DNA from: Epichloe hybrida | Lineage: Eukaryota > Ascomycota > Sordariomycetes > Hypocreales > Clavicipitaceae | Direction: 5' to 3' | NCBI GenBank assembly: GCA_019022495.1 | Contig: JAFEKR010000034.1 | Coordinates: forward strand, 248,001-312,000 | DNA: 64,000 bases | Shown here: piece by piece, positions 11,515 through 23,017 of the stretch | Layout of the letters: the number at the start of each line of letters is the position of its first letter | Position numbering within the stretch: the stretch's first letter is position 1 | Program-made: the position numbers and the translations under genes | The notes under the pieces: generated by a model | Seen by the model: only the letters and a program-made list of their open reading frames with translations | The model's database searches: none | What the model was told of the DNA's origin: nothing

Positions 11515-13577
11515 ATGGTCATGACCGAGTATACGTATGTGTTTGTCATTGGCACGGGCTTTGCCCTGCTTGAAGCTTTCAACAACGGTGCCAGTAAGTT
11601 CAGAAGGCTTTTAAAAGAAAAGAGAGGGAAAAAAAAAAAAAGAAAACTTGGCATTGCACACCACTGCGGCTGTGGCACGCCAAAGGCTACCTACCGGGAA
11701 TCCTTCTCGCTAACTCGGCCGTTTCCCGTTATAGATGATGTTGCCAATGCTTGGGCTACCAGTGTGTCTTCCAGGTCCGTCACCTACAGACAGGCCATGG
11801 TGCTCTGCCTGGTCTTCGAGATGCTCGGCGCCTTGACCGTCGGTGCCCGAACTGCTTCGACCATCAAGAATGGAATCATCCCCCTCGCCGCCTTCCAGGG
11901 CAACCCTGGTGTCCAACTGCTCGCCTTCACTTGTGCCGCCGCCGGTGCCTCTCTCTGGGTCCAGTGGTGCACTCGCCACTCTGCTCACGTCTCATCCACA
12001 TACTCTCTTATCTCGTCCATCGCCGGTGTGGGCGTCGCTACTGTTGGTGCCAAAGGTGTTCAGTGGGGATGGAATAATGGCAAGGGTCTCGGCGCCATCT
12101 TCGCCGGTCTGGGCATGGCACCCGCTATCTCTGCCGTCTTTGCTGCCGTCATATTCATGCTGATCAAGATGGTTGTCCATGTCCGCAAGAACCCCATTCC
12201 CTGGGCTGTGTGGACCTCTCCCTTCTTCTTTCTTATTGCCGGTGTCGTCTGCACCCTGTCCGTCGTCTACAAGGGCTCTCCCCGTCTCGGCCTCGACAAG
12301 AAGCCCGCTTGGTTCATCACCGCCGTCACCCTGGGTGTTGGCTTCGGCCTCTTTGTCCTCTCTGCCTTGTTCTTCGTGCCCTACGTCCACGCAAAGGTTC
12401 TGAAGAAGGACTACACCGTCACCTTGAAGGATGCTATCCTTGGCCCCCTTCTCTTCAAGCGTCAGGCCCCCGAGGATGCTGTTGATGCCAAGGTGCCCAA
12501 CTACGCCGTTGTTCAGCACGACGACAGCCCCAGCGAGGGCGAGAGCCAGAGCGAGGAGGGAATCTTCGACCCCAAGAACCCCGAGAAGAAGAAGCCCGGC
12601 CGGCCCGCCCAGGTGACGACCCCCGAGTCTGACCACCACAACAAGAAGCTCATCCTCGCCGAGTGCCACCAGGAAGGCTACAACAAACTCATGTTCGACG
12701 CCCGCGAGCGCCACCACGCCAAGCTCCGACGCGGCCGTGGCCCTCTGGCCTGGGCCATGCGCACTCTCCACGCCAACCCCATGGGTGCCGGTTCCATCTA
12801 CGAGAAACACAATGTCATCACCCTATGCAAGAGACTCCCCGCCATGCCCGTCGTCGCTCTCCTCTACGGTATGCATTATGACATCCACGGTTCTCAGGTC
12901 GGCATCGAGGGCACTCCCGAAGGTCGCCGCATGCAGCGCGTGTACGAGACGGCCACCAAGTACCCCAACGAGGTCGAGTACCTGTACTCCTTTGTCCAAA
13001 TCATCACCGCCTGCACTGCCTCTTTTGCCCACGGTGCCAACGACGTCGGTAACGCTGTAGGTGTCTGGGCCGCCATGTACTCCGCCTGGTCTACCGGCAA
13101 GGCTCTCACCGCCAGCTCCCCCGTTGAGCTGTGGCAGATTGCCGTCATGGCCCTGACCATCTGCTTCGGCTTCATCACTTACGGCTACAACATCATGAAG
13201 GGTAAACAAGAAGCTCCTCCATCCTGTCCCGGGCATTGCTCAAAACACGGTTTCGCTAACTTTTTTTCTCGTTTCTTTTTTGTGTCACAGTCATGGGTAA
13301 CAAGATCACCTACCATTCCCCCAGCCGTGGCTCGTCCATGGAAATGGGCGCTGCCATCACCGTCCTGGTCTTCTCTCAGTACTCCTTGCCCGTGTCCACG
13401 TCCATGTGCATCACCGGTGCCACCGTCGGCGTCGGTCTCTGCAACGGTACCTTCAAGGCTGTCAACTGGCAGCGAGTCGGCCTCTTGGTCCTCTCATGGA
13501 TCATGACTATTCCCATTGCTGGTCTTATTGGCGGGTGCTTGATGGGTATTTTGCTCAACACGCCTCACTTTCAATAG
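11515..13577 (+). CDS. PHO89: PiT-family sodium/phosphate symporter (PHO89/PHO-4 type)
   Basis: Three exons (11515-11593, 11735-13201, 13291-13577) encode 610 residues. The family imports inorganic phosphate with Na+ across the plasma membrane. Two copies of the PiT signature are visible: GANDVANAW near residue 25, assembled across the first splice junction, and GANDVGNAVGVW in the C-terminal half. Each starts a block of hydrophobic helices, and a long charged cytosolic loop separates the blocks (Ser/Glu-rich, residues ~310-420). The length suits fungal PHO-4/PHO89. The 141-base first intron has no stop and is in frame, so an unspliced reading is also open but splits the first signature. CACGTG sites upstream suggest phosphate-responsive control. 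A start at 11470 is less likely because a leader intron ends at 11475. Confidence 0.95.
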
Positions 13578-14212
13578 CGGGGTTTTGCATGTTGGGATCT
13601 GGCTTATTCAACGCCCGGTGTAGCATTCTGATATCAAAAGTTCATTAGAGAGGCAAGGCAGGCACTGCTGTAGGATTCATCAGCCCTGCTATTTTATATC
13701 ATATTCATATTGATGATGAAAAAAAAAAAAAAGTCTACCATCAAGTCCGGCCAGGCGGAGCAATAGCTCGTACCATGTACGTCAAGTGAAGATGGTTATC
13801 GCACTCGCATCCATGTACTTTCTTTCCCTTCTGGTCTCCCAGAACATCACTGGGTACGAGCCGTCGAAGAACTGTGCCTCCCACTGTCCCAACTCCTATT
13901 CCCTCCGAAGTCAGGTCCCGTTTATTACCTCGCGAGGTGAGCGGAATGTGAGCTGACCGCATCGTGAAAAGAGAAAAAAGTCAGAAGGAAAGGCGAGCCC
14001 CGAGTTCACTTCTTGAGAAGCAAAGGACCATCTTTTGATCTCTGCTCTGAGTGGAATCATGATTTCATTTCTGCTCCTGCCTCTCACCGAGGAACATTGG
14101 AATCCCTCCGACTGACTCAAAGTCGATGCCAGCTCAGAGCGAGACATCGACACCGACCAAACATTCGTTTCAGCTGCTAACACGACAAGCTTAATCTTCT
14201 AAAGCTGCCGCG
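13578..14212. other. Intergenic stretch without a supported gene
   Basis: The 3' flank of the transporter ends near a poly-A run at 13720-13733. The rest is the promoter side of the gene starting at 14213. No repeat or coding signal is seen. Confidence 0.5.
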
Positions 14213-15675
14213 ATGCTTGACAACACAATTCCCCAAGAGATGGATCAATCTACACATTCGTAAGTACAGACATGTATGCTGTAATTTCGACCTCACTAAA
14301 CTGACTCCCCATCTTGAACTTCCCCCAGCGTGACGAACCGCATCGAGAAACTCAAATCCCGCATCAGCAAAATGAATGAGATTTACAGGCAGATTCGCAA
14401 CATCCTGCCGTCGCAGAGATTCTCTCTCGACCTGACGGACCCAGAGAAAGTGCACCAGGACAAACTGGACGATTTGACTACAAAGATAGCACAAACTCAA
14501 AAACAACTCGACGCATTACCATATCATCCTCTAACAGACATGCGAATGATGGAGCAGCGCATGCAGCAGCTAGGGCAGCAGCTAGGACAGTTGAATTCTG
14601 AGCTCGCCTCTTTGAGGATGTCGTTTGTCAAGAATGGCGACCGGGCGCGACGAGCTTATCTTGGCGATCTCGAGGGCGAGTATCAGAAAACGTTGCAGGT
14701 TTTGCTTCAGATGCAAAACATTGCGAAGCGTCTTCTACCAGAGGAGGATACTCACGCCGAGGGCTCCTCGGAAGGCGTGAAACATGCCCAGTCACCTGGT
14801 CAAAGTCCCTCGCAGACGACGACACTGCTCAAAGGGGAAGCCGAATCGCATCATGGGGGCCGTCGTCGTGCGCTACCCGCAGCGCGGCTGAAACCAAGAA
14901 TCAATGCAAAATCAACTGATTACCCGGAGAATGCTGCATGGAACGTGGCTTTCAGAAGCGTGACGCCCCGAACCGGTCCCTTTTGTTCAGGCGCTCGCAG
15001 TGCCAGACAGAGAGCCAGACGGATCAGAGACGCTGCGATCACGAAGCCAGAGGTCGGGCGAGTTTATCTTGGCTACTGGGCCCCCGAGTCCAGAAACTAC
15101 GCTGTGATTGTACTACCTTTTGGTCCGTTCAAATCCATCGGGCTACCCGGCGGCATCATATCAACAACGCTCCTGAAATGCGAAAGAAGAACCTCGCATA
15201 CGCGACATCCGGACACCGGGGATTACGCGTGGAGCTTCGGCTTCGGCGATGGGCAAACACAGGAGCTTGATCGAGAGTTCCCTGTCATCTGGCTTGGTAA
15301 CTCTCGCTTCCCCGAGAAAGCACAGTACTCTTGGATCAAGGCCCGCCATCTGACCAAGCTCGACATGGACAAGATCTCCATGTCGCACAGGGGAACTGTC
15401 CAATACTTCCTCCGTCGGAGGGATGCTGCAGACTCTCTGGAAAACAAAGATGATGGTAAGTTGGGTTGATTGAACATCTAACCACTGTCCTGACTGACCA
15501 TTCCAACGTACCAGGCAATGCATCCGCCAGCGTTCCCGCCGTACGGAACGCGGGGGAGGAGTGCCCGCAGATAGATGCCTACTTTGACAATGTCGACTAT
15601 GTAAATGGCGATGATCCAGATTTTGATCCGGACATCAAGATGGGAGACGAGCTGCCGGTGAAGGGCAGGTGGTAG
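14213..15675 (+). CDS. Coiled-coil protein with an unidentified C-terminal domain
   Basis: Three exons (14213-14259, 14329-15455, 15515-15675) encode 444 residues, and all junctions are consensus. Residues ~15-150 form a coiled coil (IEKLKSRISKMNEIYRQIR, then Gln/Leu-rich heptads). A basic linker follows (~190-245). A compact domain from ~250 to 375 begins VGRVYLGYWAPESRNYAVIV and contains several Trp, Gly and Pro positions that look conserved. The tail is acidic (DDPDFDPDIKMGDELPVKG). The long N-terminal coiled coil plus a beta-rich Trp-containing module resembles nuclear adaptor proteins, but I do not recognise the family and assign no function. Confidence 0.8.
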
Positions 15676-17700
15676 TGGCTATCAACTTCTGAGGGAGCCG
15701 ATTCGGACAACTATTCGGCGAACAGGAACAGGAACGGAATCGCAGTGGAAAAGAGCAGAATTGAACTGACATCGTGGCAATTCTTACCTGAAAGGCACTG
15801 TATGCTTATTAGCTCTGTCCCCGAGTTTGTCTTCTATTCCAGTGTTTTGAGCTGCAAGACGCCACTTTACAGAGTTTCTAGCGCAATAGAAGACATTACT
15901 GTAGCTCAAATTTCATGTGTCAAGCATACCGAATTGCCTCAAGTCACTCCCACAGTTGCAGATGTAGCGAACATACTCACATCTCCTAGGGAAGTCGGAG
16001 CACGCTTTGCAAAGCAGTCAACGACCCAGAAAGCTCATTAGCAAGCCCCTGGCTTCCCTCAAACCGCCTATGTAGAGGCTGAGTTGGAACATGTTGTTTT
16101 CCGGCTGCGGATCAGCCTGGTCTAGCCCCAAGACGTTCCGACAATGTCTTGGAGTTTTGTTGCCGGTGGCGCCATTCAGGCCCTCGGAAAAAAGGGGCAA
16201 GGTCGTATCTTTGTAGTGCACAGATGATGGAAAAAGGAAGCACAGCAGTGGACAATGACGCTACTAACGGCACAGCAACCTTCAATGTTCGAGCTCTTGG
16301 GTTGCAAGTTGGCAGAAGAAGACAGTGTCGGGTGTCACGCCCGCCGGTTTGCACACCGTGTCTCACGCCTCTCACGCCCCTCACGCCCCTCCTGCCCGAA
16401 CTGCCTCTGGCCTATCAGGATCGCCCGCGGACACGCACATGCCTTCCCTAGCCTGCGGCCCTGTCTTCCCTGCCTTCCCTGCCTTCCCTGCCCGTCCGCG
16501 CGCCTTCCCTGCTTCTTCTTTCCAGCCGTTGCGTCGCGTTCGTTTTTCCCCCTTGTCTTGTCCAGCTATCGCATCTGGTCCGCCATGTTCGGTTGGAGTA
16601 GGCTTTGTGTCACGACTCACTCACTCACTCGGCTGCCGTGGGCCTGAGAAATCAGTCTATCAATTTGTCGAGCTTGCTATGCTCAAATTGAGTTCGGATG
16701 ACATACCTTCTCATCCGGTGGGTGTTCGGGATCCCCAACTTGACAAGGCTCTGTGCCAAGACGACTGACGATCGATGTCGCTTGTTTGAACCACATGTAA
16801 TTCGCGGTGGCACTTCTGTGTCAAAAGTAAGCCGCTTGTCAGGTGGAGATCTGGTCACTTGGCGTCGATCGACTTAGCCGACGGTAACCAAAAAGTCCTT
16901 CTGTGATCATCAGCTTCCGCGGAGGGGATTCGACAAAAGGGGCCATGTCCGGCCATCAAACGAATGGCTTGCAGGACAGCCATGCTTGACTGACCATCTT
17001 ATGCAGCTACTACATCGACATCTTGGTCTTCGTGGGCGAGCTGATTGGCTTCGTAGTGCCGTTCAGCTACCAATCGCTCATGTTATCGCGCGGTAACCCT
17101 GGTTAATAATAAAATCCACTATACACTTTACCTCACCGTTGGTCTTTGAATCGTATTAACAAGGAATAGTCGCACCTGCACATTCTCGCACGCTCGATCA
17201 AAAGCCCAGAGGCAGGCAAGAAGGATGGCGTTGGACGGAGTGCTGCCCCAAGTAGACTCGTGTATTCCGTACCTCGTCTGCTTGTCATCTTGCCGAGGGT
17301 CAGTAGCCACTGGCTGCACACCTATCTATGCTAGCTCTCATTTTGGAGACCGATCCCTGTAATGAGCTGTCAAAGGGTGGTGGCTCTGTCAGAAAAACAG
17401 GTCTTGCTCAGACAGTCTCTGTTTCTAGTCTGGTTCTGGAACGTCACACCCCACTGAGGCGAATGTGAATAACGACGATCTGCAAGCTGAGCAAGGAGTA
17501 CAGTGTTGAGATTGTCCGCAGCTGAGAAATGCTGCAACGATGACTGTGTGGCCATGGCGATTTCTGCTTGGGTCCCGTCACTGGATGCAGCTTCATGCGG
17601 ATCCATCCCACAGAGTCTTCTGAGCAGTCCAGCTTAGGAACCGGGGCTGGCTCAACTGCTGAAGCTGGCCTTGGCTTTGTCGACGATGCCGCAATTGTGA
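15676..17700. other. Gene-poor region
   Basis: Only short, feature-free open frames are present. Local repeats are a ctcacgcc-type run at ~16360-16392 and a tgccttccc run at ~16463-16492. No gene, RNA or mobile element is supported. Confidence 0.5.
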
Positions 17701-18147
17701 GCTTGTGCTTCTTTGCTGGCGTGTTGTTGGATGTATCTCGTTGATAATCTTCATTTGTTCTTGCCCGTTCTTGTTCTCACTTCTTCTCAAGACAATGACC
17801 CACCTCTTGATCTTGAATAGAGTAGTGGTGAATTTTATCGAGTCAGTATGTATAACAGCGGGTCATTTCAAGAAGCCTGCTGGACCATCTGATCTCCTGC
17901 CGTCCCCTTTGAGATCTTGTGAAACTGACACTCCTGCAAATCTTGTCATTTAGGTCGATGGGCCAGGAATCAGGATCCGAACTCCACACTTCTCCAGCTG
18001 GGTCCCGTCACGCAAGCCTTGGACGATATAGGAGCTAGGGGTCCAGCACGACTGGTCATAAAGCAGCCGAGTGTGAGCGATGAGCGTACGCAGGCATATG
18101 TGCACGACGTGTGGGAGCCGTTGCTGATCACACTAGAATTCAAATAG
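17701..18147 (+). pseudogene. Possible decayed coding stretch of unknown origin
   Basis: Two blocks read as plausible protein across a good intron (donor GTATGT at 17846, aactgac branch, tttag acceptor ending 17953). The second block stays open from 17954 to a TAG at 18145-18147 and includes ARLVIKQPSVSDERTQAY and HDVWEPLLITLEFK. The first block is interrupted by a TAG at 17818-17820, and no start or upstream domain can be traced. I cannot name a family. It may be a remnant of a gene, or chance. Confidence 0.3.
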
Positions 18148-18893
18148 ATACCCATATTCAACGCTTGATTTACAATTCAAGTCCCCGTCTGAGTCTACAC
18201 TCTTTGCTCTACACGGATATCATCCATGATGATTCCCCAAAATAAGCCGGTTCATGGGTTCCATCGTCTGTCCCATTTGTCTACTTTGGGCAATCATCTT
18301 GGTCGACAAAAAAGCCACCTTTCTGCGGAACCGTGGCCGCTCAACCCGGCCTTTTTGCTGCCGCTATTGCCCACACGCACTTTACGGCATCCGGGGCCGT
18401 GTCTGTACCGCTATATACCGCTCCTTGGCTTCGCTTTGCATGATGACTGCGTGTTGTTGAGAGTCTTGGTCTTCCTCCAAACCTCTTTCTCTGATTGCCA
18501 CCACCACCGCCCCGTTTCAGGCTCGTTTTTCTCTCTTTCCCTTGCAACGTTTCTCGAATTCGACTGTGCAACTTGCCTCAAGTGTGTCTCGTTTATCCTC
18601 CCTTTTACACCAAGGGGCGCCGGGAAAGAACTGATGTATGGAAAGACGAAAAAGGTCTTATACAGACATTTGTCACATCAAACGATTATCGAACCCTCTT
18701 TCACCGCTGATCTGACTGCAGGACGCGTAGACTCCGCGCGTTGTGTCTGTCTTCTTTGCTGAACCACGCTTCTCAGAATCCTGGACCTTCCAGCGGGCAG
18801 CGAGTCTAGCTCACAACCTCATCTTCACAAGGCACGCTCACGTGTCCAAGTCTACGAACAGAAACAATAGATGCAAAGGGCTCTCCGGGCACC
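18148..18893. other. Promoter region of the velvet gene
   Basis: There is no supported gene. A CACGTG hexamer lies at 18839-18844, about 50 bases before the velvet start codon. The region is CT-rich between 18470 and 18560. Confidence 0.45.
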
Positions 18894-20038
18894 ATGGCCG
18901 GCGTTGCATCCAACTGTCTCGACATGCCATTTATGCAAGCGCCTAGTCATCATCACTCAGCCCCAGCAGTACAATACCCAAGTGGCGGAGAACCACCTCT
19001 TATCAACGAAAATGTCCCGTTGCACCAGGCGAAATACTTCGGCGACTCACAGCGACAGCTTACTCTACGGCAGGCGCCAATGCGTGCCCGCGTGGCAGTT
19101 GGCAAAGAAAAAGGTCCAGGAATACAGTCGTCACCGAGCGATTAGCAGCAGTACACTGACAACGTCGTTTTCCAGACCGGAAGCCAATCGACCCTCCACC
19201 GATCGTGCAGCTGATAGATAAAAGAAGTGATGGGAAATGCGGCCTCTACGACAGTAAGCATCTCTCTTACACGAAAATGCTAGCCCCAACTCCAAGTAGT
19301 CATATTACGACGACTGCCTATTTTACTGAACGCAAGACGCAGGTCCATATCTGTTCATGACCTCATCCCTCGTACCAGAAAACTACGACGAGCAAGCCAA
19401 AGGACCAGAGCTTCCGTCCAATTATCTCGTTGGATCTCTAGCATCTTCTGTCCACCGGCTACGAGACACGGATAATGTTGACGGGGGATTCTTCGTCTTC
19501 GGAGACTTTGTCTGTGAAACAGGAAGGGCGATACAGGCTTCGGTTTACGCTTTACGAACGAGACGAGAGCCATTCCGTGCCCAGTTTCCATTTTATCGGC
19601 GAGCTCATCACCAACGTCTTCACCGTTTTTCCCGCGAAGCTCTTCCCCGGCATGGCGGATTCGACTGCGCTTACGCGAGCTTTCAGCGACCAAGGAGTCA
19701 AGGTCAGACTCCGAAAAGACTCGAGTACAATGGCGGCGCGAAAACGTAGCAGGCAAGCGACCGAGTCGATGCCCAACGACTCACGACTTGATCGACACCC
19801 GAAACGTGCGTCATACGACCGAGAGACGCCATCTCTGAGTCACTATGCCATCTCTGAGCTTGGGCAGATGGACTCATCCACGGTCAGCACGAGTTTGGCC
19901 ACAACGGCATCACACAGCCCGAACTTGTTCGCTGCGACTGGGCCAATGTCAACTTCGAGAAGCGCTGGCCTGAATTTACACGTTCCCGCCAGCAATTATT
20001 ATTTCGGTGGCCCCCAATACTACCAAACGTTTAATTGA
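18894..20038 (+). pseudogene. Velvet-domain regulator (VelC/VosA class) with a one-base frameshift
   Basis: Velvet proteins are fungal nuclear regulators that link development with secondary metabolism and bind DNA through the velvet fold. Exons are 18894-19113, 19176-19253 and 19343-20038. The start has a strong context (ACCATGG). Conserved blocks are RQAPMRARVAVGKEK, DRKPIDPPPIVQL, SPYLFMTSSLVP, SVHRLRDTDNVDGGFFVFGD and LSVKQEGRYRLRFTLYE, ending GVKVRLRKDSS. The last two big blocks lie in different frames: one extra T in the run 19507-19509 separates GGFFVFGD from LSVKQEG. The three exons total 994 bases, one more than a multiple of three. The first intron donor (GTCCAG) is also poor. Either the allele is broken or the assembly has an error. 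The block spelling fits VelC or VosA better than VeA or VelB. Confidence 0.8.
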
Positions 20039-21273
20039 TTGAACTGCACAGTGCGTACCCCAGGAGCTACGTGGAAAGCACGATGCGGCCCAAATGACCT
20101 CTTTGATCCGTCTGGACGAGAGGCGATTGCTACATGGGAAACGCCACCATCAACAAGAGGAAGCCTTTGCGGGTTCCCGCAGCATCAAATAAGTCAAGGC
20201 ATCGCTACAACCAGCTCGCCTACCTGTTTCCAATCATGCCTCTCATGCAGAATGCGCCCTTCATCTGACGAGTCTAGATGGACCTGCAAGCCAAGACGAT
20301 GAGCTTCTGCAGTACCTCATTTCAGTAGCATGGAGCTAGCTCCACGTCGCTGATGTTTCGGGTCGGTGAGCAAGAGCTTCATATCTAAGAGAGCGCCAAA
20401 GTCAGTCTTGGAGTGTTTGATCTACTCTCCTCCAGGCCGGCATGTCGAGAAAGAGAAGTAATGGAAAACCGACAAACATGAGGCTTGCTGGCCATGCGCT
20501 CAATCCACTCTCGTCGCATTTCTCCCGAAGAACAGCTCACAGGCTTCCGGGTTTGAGCCTGGCCCCCGTTATCTCGTGGGCGGAAGAGTGGCTCGTCGGT
20601 TCTCTCATATATACCACTTGGAAAAGGCAATCATGCCATCCTGGCCTTGGGCCTCGAGGTCTGTGTCTACTGCCTTGTACTACTTTGCTGCGACGATGTG
20701 ATGGTTCGAGATATCAAAAGGAATAAGGAGAGAGAAAAAGACGAAAACACCTTCACAAGGCTGGCTGCCATGGAAAAGAGACGAGCAGAGACATCCAACG
20801 GGTATCTTTGCCTTGATTCGTCAAGTACATAAGTAGATGTTCGGCAAGCCAATTTTTGGGTAGTGGGATGAATACCAAGATGCGCATACTAGAATTCAGC
20901 ATCTTTTCCAGTCTTCAAGACAATAAACACTTTCTGTTACTAAGCAAAGCGGTCATCGGGTCTGGCCAATCAGTGTGGGCGTTGCTGATTGGAGCCAGGA
21001 GATTAAAGTGGACCCAATCCGAAAGACTCCTGGGAGTGATGAACAGAGGGTGAAAAAAAAAGAGGACTCCTTCGCTCTCGTGTTGCGTATCGTGAACCAC
21101 CACCACCACCCCGTTCCCCTTGAAGTCATCCTACACCAACCGGCGCATCGTAATCAGCCGCTCGGTACAGGGCCAGCGACACGCACTGAACAATAGCTCT
21201 CGTCGAGTGCCTGTCGTGCTTATTCAATTACGCGCAACCGCCTCGTGAGCCGACCGATCACAACTCTCACATC
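20039..21273. other. Intergenic stretch without a supported gene
   Basis: It holds the 3' flank of the velvet gene and the TIM17 promoter. Open frames here are short and featureless on both strands. Confidence 0.5.
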
Positions 21274-21807
21274 ATGGATCACGGACGCGATCCCTGCCCC
21301 TGGGTCATCTTCAATGACTTTGGCGGTGCATTCTGCATGGGCGTATGCTGAGTCAACTTGCGTATTTCAACTCGATTGAGCACTGGCTAACCTGCGATGC
21401 TTTCTTTACAGGCCATCGGCGGTACCATCTGGCACGGTGTCAAGGGCTTCCGAAACTCCCCCTATGGCGAACGCCGCATCGGTGCCACCACCGCCGTCAA
21501 GATGCGCGCTCCCGTTCTCGGTGGCAACTTTGGTGTATGGGGCGGTCTCTTCTCAACCTTTGACTGCGCCGTCAAGGGTGTGCGCAAGAAGGAAGACCCT
21601 TACAACGCCATCATTGCCGGCTTCTTCACCGGCGGCTCACTAGCATTCCGCGGTGGTTTCAAGGCTGCTCGCAACAACGCCATTGGTTGCGCTGTCTTAC
21701 TGGCGGTCATTGAAGGAGTCGGCATTGCCTTCTCCAAGATGTTGTCGGGAGGCACCAAGTTGGAGGCGCCTCAACCGCCGCCGAGCATGGAGGGTGCTAG
21801 CCTGTAA
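21274..21807 (+). CDS. TIM17: Mitochondrial import inner-membrane translocase subunit Tim17
   Basis: Two exons (21274-21342, 21412-21807) encode 154 residues, the usual length. Tim17 is a core subunit of the TIM23 complex, which moves presequence proteins across or into the inner mitochondrial membrane. The family signature is clear: N-terminal [15 protein letters not shown], then [18 protein letters not shown], a Gly-rich helix series ([17 protein letters not shown]) and [18 protein letters not shown]. Four hydrophobic segments are present. The N-terminal Asp of the family is retained (MDHGRDP), and the paired cysteines in the PCP and FDC segments can be seen. The intron after GGAFCMG is canonical (GTATGC, gctaac branch, ttacag). 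Confidence 0.97.
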
Positions 21808-23017
21808 TGAACCAGGAAAGGGAACAAGGAAAACGGAAACAAAGACAAAGAATACGGAATCGACGACGACAAGGGATAGAACCCGACTCAGGAGAAATAG
21901 CGACGGATTGGCCGCGCGACCCTTTCGATGCTCTTCGACAACTGACGTCTCTCTCAACTCTCTCATCTGCAACACCTTGTGTGTTTTGACAAAATTTCGC
22001 TTGGGGTCACAACTTGTGATTCTGTGATCAGCACCCTTTTCACCTTTTATTTTTTTTTTTTTTTCCTACCGAGCAGACAGTCCGCTCCAATGTACGACAG
22101 CAGCAGCAGCAACCGAAAAGCCAAAAAAAAAAGCAATAACCCTTCTGTGTTCGAGCCCATTTCAGTTACTGGCAACCAAGCCGCGGACATGCTGTCGTAA
22201 AACCGAAAACGAAAAGATGTTGGCAAGCACCAAAACATAAGAAAGGGGCCGGGGGGAAATGCCAAATTACATGGCAGCCAGGAAGCGTGGCTGGTCCAAC
22301 GGGCGATAGAGGCATGATATGTATTCGCATCGCATCGGCGTTTCAATGTACTATAGACTGGCCAAAGGAAGAGGTTCATTTCTGGCGAAGAAACCAGCGC
22401 GGTCTGGTCTGGATGAGATAATGATGGGCTATAACGGTGTAGCTTCCCAGCCAGATTTCCACATGACGTACATGCCCTGACGGGGAAGCCCTGATGGCTC
22501 GAGACAATATGACTACATAGTGCCGGTATGCAATTTGTCCTTTTGCCGCTCAAGAGGTTCGCTCTTCCGTGTCCCATATCGAGTTCACGCCCATGTATTG
22601 TGCACCAAGCATCTTTCCAAGCAGCCTTCCGGAATCGTGTACATGCTCCGACAATGCCAATGCCGGCTTCATGTCCCTCTCTCGGCCCCTCGCGTCAAGA
22701 CACGAAAGTTTCAGATGGGACGGCGGGCTCTATCAGTGTCGAGTTGGTGCCGAGTTCCTCACCACCAGACGGGCGGCGACCGCATGAGAACACAGATCCG
22801 ACAAGGGTTGAGACCTATCGGACGTCCAGACGGAGTAGACTTTTTACATAGCTTGGTGTCCAGGAAAAAAAGGGCAAAAAACCCGCCAAAAAATATGATA
22901 AAAGGGTATGAAAGAAGTGAAAAGAAAAATGTACACCCGGATCCGAAGATGCTTCTAGATATTTAACATGTATGACATGTAAAAGAGTTCAACCACGCGG
23001 CTCACGAGCCACTGGGC
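21808..23017. other. Convergent intergenic region
   Basis: It lies between the 3' ends of TIM17 and the minus-strand membrane-protein gene. A T run (22050-22063) and several A runs are present. No coding, RNA or repeat feature is supported. Confidence 0.5.

Noticed and set aside
11992..12810. 272-codon minus-strand open frame
   Set aside because: It is antisense to the phosphate-transporter exon and is low-complexity Gly/Val/Asp. It is a codon-bias shadow.
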